From NCBI GenBank assembly GCA_011372835.1, contig DSAJ01000150.1:1-9140 (forward strand): a stretch of DNA of 9,140 nt, written 5' to 3'. Below are positions 1 through 5,924 of the stretch, in pieces. The position numbers and the translations under genes were made by a program. The notes under the pieces are model-generated. The model was given only the letters and a program-made list of their open reading frames with translations. It did not search any database and was not told the origin of the DNA. Each line of letters starts with the position of its first letter. Within the stretch, counting starts at the first letter, position 1. The DNA comes from Methanomicrobia archaeon (GTDB lineage Archaea > Methanobacteriota_B > Thermococci > Methanofastidiosales > NM3).

Positions 1-1
1 C

Positions 2-358
2 CTCCTTTACAAGATGAAGGTGCTCAACGCCACGAACTTCATCGTCGTCGACGACGAGGGGAAGGTCCGGGGCATCGTCACCGAGAGCGATTTCCTCAAG
101 ATCGTTTCCCGCCCCTCGCTCCCCTCGGGCATAGGCGGTGCCCATTCGGCCGATCTCTTCTTCCGTGCTTCCGAGGTGGTGCGTGACATCATGACCGAAG
201 ACCCCATCACCGTGCGCGAGGATGATTCCCTCGAAGAGGTGACGACGACGATGCGCAAGTTCAAGATCAGCCACGTGCCGGTGGTCGACAAGACTGAAAA
301 GGTCTTGGGCATCATCAGCACCAAGGATGTCCTTACCGTACTGCGGCTACTCGGGTGA
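2..358 (+). CDS. CBS-domain (Bateman module) protein, 5' end outside window
   Basis: This is the C-terminal part of a protein with two CBS motifs, a fold that usually binds adenine nucleotides or SAM and regulates a partner. The frame stays open from the first bases (L-L-Y-K before the ATG at base 14). What follows, NATNFIVVDDEGKVRGIVTE, is the middle of a CBS motif, so the ATG at 14 is internal and the true start lies upstream. The second motif begins near base 170 (EVVRDIMTEDPITV) and contains ISHVPVVD and GIISTKDVL, a textbook CBS unit. No membrane segment or DNA-binding domain is visible in the part present. The stop (TGA, 356-358) is 6 bases before the antiporter start and is part of that gene's ribosome-binding site, so the two are probably co-expressed. 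A role in controlling the antiporter is inference. The truncation is due to the window edge, not to a mutation. Confidence 0.88.
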   Translation, partial: LLYKMKVLNATNFIVVDDEGKVRGIVTESDFLKIVSRPSLPSGIGGAHSADLFFRASEVVRDIMTEDPITVREDDSLEEVTTTMRKFKISHVPVVDKTEKVLGIISTKDVLTVLRLLG

Positions 359-364
359 AACGAC

Positions 365-1501
365 ATGGACCTCATCCTCGATATTGCCATACTGCTGCTG
401 GCGGCAAAGGTCGGCGGAGAACTGTCAGAGTACGCAGGGTATCCCTCCATCATAGGCGAGCTCGCCGGCGGTATCATCGTTGGCACGTCGGTGCTTGGAC
501 TCATCGGGGATACGAGCGCCCTCGAGCGCTTTGCAGACATCGGCATCCTGCTGCTCATGTTCCTGGCAGGAGCAGAAACGAATCTGCAGGAGCTCACGAA
601 GTCGGCGGGCAGCTCTGTGGCCGTCGCGATATCGGGCGTCGTGTTCCCGTTCACACTCGGGTATCTCGCTGCGGTCGCGTTCGGATACGGGGCCTCGGAG
701 GGCATGTTCCTCGGCGCAGCACTGACGGCGACGTCGGTGAGCATCACTGTGCGCGCCCTGTTCGACATCGAAAAGCTCAATACGAGAAAGGGCATGACCA
801 TCCTGGGCGCCGCGATCATCGACGACGTCATCGGCGTCGTGATCTTCACGCTCGTCGTCGGACTGGCCGTGCAGGGTGAGCTCTCTGCACTCCTGGTAGT
901 CGAGGTGATAGGGGCGATCATTGCGTTCTTCCTGCTCTCGCACTTCGTGGTGCGCAGGGTCATGCGCCGCCTCTTCAAGTATACGCGCATGCTCAGGACG
1001 GCGGAGGGTACGGAAACGTTCGTCATCGTCTTCGTGCTCCTCTTCGCCCTCTTCGCCGAGGAGGCCTACATCGCGGGCATCACGGGCAGCTTCCTCGCAG
1101 GCATCATGTTAGCGCAGACGCATGACAGAAACACGATCATAGAAAAGACGAAGACGGTCGGCTATGCGTTTTTCATCCCACTCTTCTTCGCCTTCGTGGG
1201 AAGCCGCGTCGACATCTGGCAAATCCTTGATGTCGGAGCGATAAGCGTGGTGGTGATCGTCTTTGCCATAGTAGGCAAGATGGGCGGCAGCGCCATCGCA
1301 TGCAAGGCAATCGGCATGAAGATCCGAGACGGACTCGAGATAGGCATCGGCATGACCCCCCGTATGGAGGTGGCCATCGTCATTGCCAACGCGGCGCTGA
1401 CACAGGGCGTCTTCTCGGTGCCCCTCTACACGTCTGTCGTGATGATGAGCTTTGCGACGACGCTCATGACGCCGCCGCTCATCAAGAAGTTCTTCACATG
1501 A
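365..1501 (+). CDS. CPA2-type Na+(K+)/H+ antiporter, membrane protein
   Basis: This 378-residue integral membrane protein exchanges monovalent cations for protons. Hydrophobic segments run throughout, starting with MDLILDIAILLLAAKVGGEL, consistent with roughly 11-13 helices. Family hallmarks are GYPSIIGELAGGIIVG (residues 26-40), the AGAETN segment (68-73), TATSVSITVR (121-130), and IIDDVIG with the adjacent acidic pair D153-D154. Such a pair is the ion-binding site of electrogenic CPA2 antiporters such as NapA. A later segment, TPRMEVAIVIAN (331-342), matches the conserved unwound region near the C-terminal helices. Length fits a bare transporter without the TrkA-N domain of KefB/KefC, so the CBS protein upstream may be a separate regulatory partner (inference). 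The start ATG at 365 is preceded by GGGTGA (353-358), which overlaps the upstream stop. The 3' end overlaps the convergent methyltransferase gene by 8 bases. The ion (Na+ or K+) cannot be decided from sequence. Confidence 0.9.
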   Translation: MDLILDIAILLLAAKVGGELSEYAGYPSIIGELAGGIIVGTSVLGLIGDTSALERFADIGILLLMFLAGAETNLQELTKSAGSSVAVAISGVVFPFTLGYLAAVAFGYGASEGMFLGAALTATSVSITVRALFDIEKLNTRKGMTILGAAIIDDVIGVVIFTLVVGLAVQGELSALLVVEVIGAIIAFFLLSHFVVRRVMRRLFKYTRMLRTAEGTETFVIVFVLLFALFAEEAYIAGITGSFLAGIMLAQTHDRNTIIEKTKTVGYAFFIPLFFAFVGSRVDIWQILDVGAISVVVIVFAIVGKMGGSAIACKAIGMKIRDGLEIGIGMTPRMEVAIVIANAALTQGVFSVPLYTSVVMMSFATTLMTPPLIKKFFT

Positions 1502-3188
1502 ACTCCTTCGGGGTGAGCGTGAGCGTGCGGATGTTCTGGACGGGCGTGCCCACGGTGATGTCACACCCCGAGGCAAGCACGAGCCCCTTGCCGCCCATGT
1601 CCTCGATGCATCGGCGCGCCTCGGTGCGCACCTTGTCGGGGGACGACATGTAGAGCGTCTCGAGTGCCGAGACGTTGCCGATGATGGTGAAGCGGTCGCC
1701 AAGCATCCGTCTCACGAACGAGAGGTCGACGTTCGAATCGATGCTCACCGCGTCGGTGTTAAGGCCGCGGAATATGTCGAGCCTGTCGCTGATGTTGCCG
1801 CAGATGTGGAGCGCCGTCTTGTCGTCGCTTCGGTTGAAGTGGCCAAAGACGTCGTTGATGAACGGAAGCGAGAACTCCTCGAAGACCTCGGTCGATATGA
1901 GGTCGCCCGATGCGACAGGGTCGCAGAAGAGATATGCCTCGATGCCTGCCTCCTGCAGGAGACTGGTGAATGAAATCGTGAGCTCGGTACAGTACTTGAG
2001 CAGCTTGAACGCATACGGCCTGTTCACGAAGAGGTCCATGAGGAGGTTCTGGGTGCCGCGAAGCTCGGCGGCCAGGGTAAACGGCATCGCCAGTGTCGCA
2101 TATGTGAAGCGCGACCTATCATTGAGTTCGTTTATAAGAGTGGCTGCCTCGATGGCGGAACTGATGCGCTCTTGCGACTGCAGATCGGGCATCTCCAGCG
2201 AATCGATGTCCTCCGCGCGCTTGAGCAGCGGCTCGATGGTCACCGGATTGCCCTTCGCCTCTATGCGCACGTGCCCTCCTGCCGCCTCCACGGGAGCGAG
2301 CCAGTCCCATACACACTCGTAGGCGTCAAATCCGCTGTTGCGGTCCTCTCTATACTGTGTCTTTGCGGCAAGTTCGGGATGCGCGATCGACTGTCCCACC
2401 GTCATGCCCGAGTGGTGCAACGCCCAGTAGCCCTGGAAGGGGGGTGCTGTGGGCACCATGTCGGGCACCTCGCCGCGAAGCGTCATCATGACACGTTGGT
2501 AGGGTGAGACCTTGCGCTTCTTTCCCTTCAGTATCGTCGCTCGCTGCTTGATAAGCTCACGCGAGAGTTGGACAGTCTTGACCGCGTCATCGGCGTAGCC
2601 GTCTGCGCCGATGGAACGGGCGAACTCCTCGGTGACGGGAGCCCCGCCCACCATGACCTTGACGTCGTCGCGCTTCTCGAGGAAGAGATTGACAACATCG
2701 ATCATGTTCTCCATGCTGGTCGTCATGAGTGCCGAGACGCCGACGATGTCCGCATCGACCTCGATGGCCTTTTCGAGGAACGCCTCGGCAGGAGTGTCGA
2801 TGCCCAGATCATAGACCTTGAACCCACCCAGCTCAAGCAGCATCTTGACCATGTTCTTTCCGATGTCGTGGAAGTCGCCCGTGGTCACGCCGAGCACGAC
2901 GGTGCCCTCGTTGTGGAAGTTGTTGTTCTGCGAAAGATAAGAATGAAGGAAATCAATGGCCGCGTTTGCGGCGCGAGAAGAGAGCAGGACCTCGGGGATG
3001 AAGATCTTTCGCTGTTCGAATAGCTCGCCGAGCACCTGCATCGTGTCACGACATGCGAACGAGAGGGCCTTGCGCACGTCGACGTCATGCTCGATGACCT
3101 GTCGGGCGGCATCTACCGCACCGTCAACATCGCCGTGGATGATGCTTTTGCACAGAGCACCTAGGATCTCATCGTCCCGTTTCATCAT
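1494..3188 (-). CDS. Fused corrinoid protein and UroD-fold methyltransferase (MtsD/F/H-like architecture)
   Basis: One 564-residue chain joins both halves of a methyl-transfer system. Residues about 4-95 form the helical cap (B12-binding_2), and about 96-208 the Rossmann corrinoid domain with DFHDIG (105-110; H107 is the predicted lower cobalt ligand) and SALMTTS. A basic linker (KGKKRK, near 221-226) leads to a UroD/MtaA-type TIM barrel (about 228-564). The barrel carries the zinc ligands H461-x-C463 (LHICGN) and C542 (ASGCD), which activate a thiol in MtaA/MtbA. The same domain order is known for the MtsD/F/H methylthiol:coenzyme M methyltransferases of Methanosarcina; CmuA of chloromethane users has the reverse order. 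A methylated thiol as substrate is therefore a reasonable but unproven guess. Both halves resemble the stand-alone pair encoded at 4264-5924. I prefer ATG 3188 (GTGA-CC-ATG) over GTG 3194 or ATG 3185. A TATA-like element upstream suggests its own promoter. It is not a haem-pathway decarboxylase. Confidence 0.88.
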   Translation of the reverse strand: MMKRDDEILGALCKSIIHGDVDGAVDAARQVIEHDVDVRKALSFACRDTMQVLGELFEQRKIFIPEVLLSSRAANAAIDFLHSYLSQNNNFHNEGTVVLGVTTGDFHDIGKNMVKMLLELGGFKVYDLGIDTPAEAFLEKAIEVDADIVGVSALMTTSMENMIDVVNLFLEKRDDVKVMVGGAPVTEEFARSIGADGYADDAVKTVQLSRELIKQRATILKGKKRKVSPYQRVMMTLRGEVPDMVPTAPPFQGYWALHHSGMTVGQSIAHPELAAKTQYREDRNSGFDAYECVWDWLAPVEAAGGHVRIEAKGNPVTIEPLLKRAEDIDSLEMPDLQSQERISSAIEAATLINELNDRSRFTYATLAMPFTLAAELRGTQNLLMDLFVNRPYAFKLLKYCTELTISFTSLLQEAGIEAYLFCDPVASGDLISTEVFEEFSLPFINDVFGHFNRSDDKTALHICGNISDRLDIFRGLNTDAVSIDSNVDLSFVRRMLGDRFTIIGNVSALETLYMSSPDKVRTEARRCIEDMGGKGLVLASGCDITVGTPVQNIRTLTLTPKEFM

Positions 3189-3216
3189 GGTCACAGCTTC
3201 TTGATTGTACTAACCC

Positions 3217-3224
3217 CTTAAAAA
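3217..3224 (-). promoter_or_regulatory. TATA-like element upstream of the fused methyltransferase gene
   Basis: Read on the - strand, TTTTTAAG sits in the 54-base gap after the 338-residue methyltransferase gene. Its centre is about 26 bases before GTG 3194 and 32 before ATG 3188. An archaeal promoter usually starts transcription about 25 bases after the TATA centre, so the transcript would be leaderless or have a leader of only a few bases. That fits the weak ribosome-binding site. The element lies inside a short palindrome (CCTT-AAA-AAGG on the + strand, 3216-3226). The purine-rich BRE expected just upstream is poor (ATTACC), so this remains a prediction. Confidence 0.4.
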
Positions 3225-3242
3225 GGTAATTCAGGAGAGAGC

Positions 3243-4259
3243 TCAAAGTCCGTGCGCATACGACGTGTAGGCGCGTATGTTGTCAAGCGGCGTCTTGGGC
3301 GATATGCCGCAGCCCGGGGCGAGGATGTCCGCGCCCTTCTCGATGCATGAGCGCGCCTCGTCGACCACGCGCCGTGCGTCGCCGAACAGGAGCGTATCGA
3401 TGGGATTGATGTTTCCCACGAGCGCAGCGGAGCGGACCTTCTCGCGCGCAACAGCCATGTCGACGAGGTGGTCAATCGATATGCCCTTGGCACCGATGCG
3501 CTGCATATCATCAAGTATCTCTGTGGTGTCCCCGCAGATGTGGAGCACCACCGGCACGTCAAGCGAATCGATGATGGCATGCAGCTGTGGTCCTGCAAGC
3601 GAGGCGAACATCTCGGGTCCGATGAGCTCGGTTGTCGCCGAAGGGTCGATGAGCGTGATGACCTCTGCACCGTTGGCCACGAGGTGGCGGGAGTATGCGA
3701 TGCACACGTCGGTGGTGAACGCGAGCACGCGTTCGAGGAAGTCGTAATCATCGAACGAGTCGATGAGGAGCGTCTCGATGCCGCGTATCTGCCCGGCCAG
3801 GGTAAACGGCCCGACCACACCGCCGATGACGGGAAGTCCGAGTCGGTCCGCGCGTTCCGAGAGCAACCCTAGCGCCGTTGCCACCACGGGCATGCGCCCT
3901 GTCTTTGAGGGATCGGGGACCGAGAGCGAGTCGAGCGCATCCTTGTCAGCGAGCACGGGGCGTTCCACCGAAGGTTGGGACGTATCGGCGCCGCTGTGAA
4001 TGGAGCATCCCAGCGCCTCCGCCTCCACGGTGAGGCAAAACGGCACGCGCACGCTCTCGATGTCGGCACACTTCCATGCTGCATAGGCGAGGTCCGCCAT
4101 CTTCTTCGCATCGTAGTGCGCATCGGGCCAGTGTGCACCGCTCCGCCCCATCATCTCGAGCGTCGCCGTCTGGAGCGGACATGCGCACGAGGGGCGGTCT
4201 GCCGGTTCGCCGTCGAGTATGGCAAGCAGCCGTTCACGGGAGGAGAGCTCGGGCATCAT
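3243..4259 (-). CDS. MtaA/MtbA-like methylcorrinoid:thiol (coenzyme M) methyltransferase
   Basis: This cytoplasmic 338-residue TIM-barrel enzyme of the UroD superfamily is the most canonical MtaA/MtbA-like one in the window. In that family, zinc binds a thiol, normally coenzyme M, which takes the methyl group from a methylated corrinoid protein. Visible hallmarks are SSRERLLAILDGEPADRP (6-23), CPLQTATLEMM (27-37), RVPFCLTVEAEALGC (71-85), VVGPFTLAGQIRG (148-160), the zinc ligands H240-x-C242 (LHICGD) and C317 (APGCG), and GNINP (282-286). Length is normal for the family. The frame is open further upstream to 4331, but that stretch is arginine/serine-rich and lies in the preceding gene. ATG 4259 has a strong GGAAGTGAT site at the right distance, and a second ATG follows directly. 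The start lies 4 bases after the upstream stop, implying translational coupling. It probably acts as the second methyltransferase (MT2) for the corrinoid protein at 5289-5924; substrate specificity (MtaA, MtbA or other) cannot be assigned. Confidence 0.9.
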   Translation of the reverse strand: MMPELSSRERLLAILDGEPADRPSCACPLQTATLEMMGRSGAHWPDAHYDAKKMADLAYAAWKCADIESVRVPFCLTVEAEALGCSIHSGADTSQPSVERPVLADKDALDSLSVPDPSKTGRMPVVATALGLLSERADRLGLPVIGGVVGPFTLAGQIRGIETLLIDSFDDYDFLERVLAFTTDVCIAYSRHLVANGAEVITLIDPSATTELIGPEMFASLAGPQLHAIIDSLDVPVVLHICGDTTEILDDMQRIGAKGISIDHLVDMAVAREKVRSAALVGNINPIDTLLFGDARRVVDEARSCIEKGADILAPGCGISPKTPLDNIRAYTSYAHGL

Positions 4260-4262
4260 GGT

Positions 4263-4271
4263 ATCACTTCC
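4263..4271 (-). promoter_or_regulatory. Ribosome-binding site fixing the start at 4259
   Basis: GGAAGTGAT, one mismatch from the archaeal consensus GGAGGTGAT, ends 3 bases before ATG 4259. It includes the TGA stop of the upstream methyltransferase gene, so termination there and initiation here are likely coupled. The same 9 bases, at the same spacing, precede the corrinoid protein gene at 5928-5936. Confidence 0.7.
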
Positions 4272-5292
4272 GCGCGACGACCGTCTTGAGCGCCTCGACG
4301 TTCTCCATCGGGCTTCCCGGGGCGATGTCACACCCAGCGCCTAGCACGAACGCCTTGCCGTCGGTCTTTTGGATGCACGCCTGCGCCTCGCGCACGACCT
4401 GCTCGGCCGTCCCGTTAAAGAGCGTCTCGGCGGGGTTCACGTTGCCAAGCAGTGTGGGCGAGTCGCCAAGCGTTTCCTTCGCGTATGCGAGGTCGACGAG
4501 GAAGTCGAGCGAGAAGACATCGATGTCGAGCTCGCCAATGGTGTCGAGCCTGTCGGACGTGTTGCCGCAGATGTGAAGGAGCACGTAGGCGTCGGCATCG
4601 CGAATGGCCTTGATGGGCGCCTTGAGATAGTGTTTCGAGAACGTCTCGAAGTCCACTTTTGATATAAGATCCGCCGAAGCGGTGGGATCGCAGAGTATGA
4701 CGCCGTCGACACCCCAGCTCGTGAGATACTCGCTGTAGCGCACGACGACATCCTCTGCAAACGAGAGCATGTCGTGGACGAAATCCGGTTCGTCGTACAT
4801 GTCAAGCATAAGGTTCTCGACGCCGCGAAGCTCGCCTACGAGCGTGAACGGCGATACGAGCGTCGTGTAAAGGAACTTGTCGCTTCCCAGCTTGTTCCTG
4901 ATGATGCTTGTCGTGTGCATTGCGCTTTGAAGACGGTAGTCCTTCTCAGGATCGGGGACCTCGAGCGAATCGAGGACTGATGGAGAGGTAACGACGTGAG
5001 TGGCCGTGCTTGGGTTCCCAACATCCGGCATGTCCACCGTGCAGCCCACAGCCTCCACAGGGGCGAGCCAGTCCCACATCGTCTCGAAGCCGTCAAAGGC
5101 GCAGCGCTCCACCGCATTGAGCTGGGCCGAAGCGGCAAGCTGCGGCTTGTCGATCGACGTCCTGACGGGGACGCCGGCCTGCTGGAGCGCCCAGTAGCCC
5201 TGAAAGGGGGGCCCGATGGGCACCCTGTCGACGGGCTCGCCGTTGATGGCAGCCACGAATCTGTCGCGAGAGGAGTGCGACCCCATCATCAT
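4264..5292 (-). CDS. UroD-fold corrinoid methyltransferase, divergent subtype paired with the corrinoid protein
   Basis: This 342-residue soluble TIM-barrel methyltransferase of the MtaA/MtbA superfamily has intact zinc ligands: H240-x-C242 (LLHICGN) and C321 (GAGCD). SSRDRFVAAINGEPVDRVP (7-25), SPFTLVGELRG (147-157), CDPTASADLIS (201-211) and LLGNVNP (281-287) confirm the family. It differs from the 338-residue neighbour: that enzyme has CPLQTATLEMM and RVPFCLTVEAEALGC, whereas this one has PPFQGYWAL (28-36) and WDWLAPVEAVGC (73-84). Both of the latter motifs also occur in the C-terminal half of the fused protein, so those two form one subtype. It may load the corrinoid from the methyl donor (MT1-like role) while the neighbour unloads it, but the reverse is equally possible. 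Its start overlaps the corrinoid gene's stop (ATGA, 5289-5292). Three ATG codons in a row (5292, 5289, 5286) follow a weak G-rich site (5294-5301), so the start is uncertain by up to two residues. The open frame continues to 5811 only as a shadow of the upstream gene. Confidence 0.88.
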   Translation of the reverse strand: MMMGSHSSRDRFVAAINGEPVDRVPIGPPFQGYWALQQAGVPVRTSIDKPQLAASAQLNAVERCAFDGFETMWDWLAPVEAVGCTVDMPDVGNPSTATHVVTSPSVLDSLEVPDPEKDYRLQSAMHTTSIIRNKLGSDKFLYTTLVSPFTLVGELRGVENLMLDMYDEPDFVHDMLSFAEDVVVRYSEYLTSWGVDGVILCDPTASADLISKVDFETFSKHYLKAPIKAIRDADAYVLLHICGNTSDRLDTIGELDIDVFSLDFLVDLAYAKETLGDSPTLLGNVNPAETLFNGTAEQVVREAQACIQKTDGKAFVLGAGCDIAPGSPMENVEALKTVVARK

Positions 5293-5924
5293 GCCCCCAC
5301 CAACTTTCCGATGAGCTTGACCGCCTTGGCCGCGTCGTCGGCGTAGCCGTCGGCACCGATCGTGTCGGCATAGCTCTGTGAGACGGCGCCACCACCTATG
5401 ATGATCTTGATGTTGCCATCGACCTCCCTTACGGCGGCGATGACGTCGGGCATGCCCACCATGCTTGTCGTCATGAGCGATGACATGCCAACGACCTGTG
5501 GCGATGATTCCTTGATCGAGGCGACGAAGGCGTCCTTTGTGACGCTCTTGCCAAGGTCGACGACGGTATAGCCCGCTGCCTCGCACAGCAGCTTGACGAG
5601 ATTCTTCCCGATGTCGTGGATGTCGCCCTCGACGACGCCTAGCACCACGGTGCCCGACGACTTCGAATCGACCTCGAGGTGCGGCTTGAGAATCTCCACT
5701 GCCATGTTCATCGCGCGCGCCGAGCGAAGGATCTGTGGCACGAACACCTTGCGCTGCTCGTAGAGGTCGCTCACGATCTGCATGCCCTTGTTCAGGCCCT
5801 GCTGAATGCACTCGTACGCATCGAGCTCCATGGAAATCGCATCATGTGCCGTGGCGGTGGAAAGCTTCTCATCACCGCTAACGACCGCATCGGTCAGTTT
5901 TTTGTAAACATCTTCCTTTTTCAT
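5289..5924 (-). CDS. Methyltransferase corrinoid protein (MtxC-type, stand-alone)
   Basis: This cytoplasmic 211-residue protein is the methyl carrier of a corrinoid methyltransferase system. Residues 1-88 form the four-helix cap domain (B12-binding_2), with the EQRKVFVPQILRSARAMN motif at 56-73. Residues about 90-211 form the Rossmann B12 domain: GDIHDIGKN (100-108; H103 is the predicted base-off cobalt ligand), SSLMTTSM (148-155), IIIGGGAVS (174-182) and GADGYADDA (190-198). Length matches MtaC/MtbC/MttC and MtvC relatives. The preferred start, ATG 5924, overlaps the stop of the AOR-like gene (ATGA, 5921-5924) and has a GGAAGTGAT site (5928-5936). The open frame reaches 6050, but that segment lies in the oxidoreductase gene and does not look like this family. 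The gene sits directly before a methyltransferase and is closely similar to the N-terminal half of the fused protein at 1494-3188. Which substrate methyltransferase it serves is unknown; no activating RamA-type gene is nearby. Confidence 0.93.
   Translation of the reverse strand: MKKEDVYKKLTDAVVSGDEKLSTATAHDAISMELDAYECIQQGLNKGMQIVSDLYEQRKVFVPQILRSARAMNMAVEILKPHLEVDSKSSGTVVLGVVEGDIHDIGKNLVKLLCEAAGYTVVDLGKSVTKDAFVASIKESSPQVVGMSSLMTTSMVGMPDVIAAVREVDGNIKIIIGGGAVSQSYADTIGADGYADDAAKAVKLIGKLVGA

Noticed and set aside
7..1026. Long - strand open frame (339 codons) opposite the CBS and antiporter genes
   Set aside because: Its product is rich in serine, methionine and arginine with no recognisable motif, and the + strand frames encode clear CBS and antiporter sequences. 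It is a GC-driven shadow frame.
4260..4331. N-terminal extension of the 338-residue methyltransferase frame
   Set aside because: It is a low-complexity arginine/serine stretch inside the preceding gene, and ATG 4259 has the right ribosome-binding site and family N-terminus.
1494..5292. Uroporphyrinogen decarboxylase (haem synthesis) for the three UroD-fold proteins
   Set aside because: All three have the H-x-C...C zinc site of corrinoid:thiol methyltransferases and lie with corrinoid proteins; no haem genes are nearby.
5293..5811. N-terminal extension of the 342-residue methyltransferase frame
   Set aside because: The extension is arginine/glycine-rich, runs out of frame through the corrinoid gene and lacks family similarity. 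The ATGA junction at 5289-5292 marks the start.
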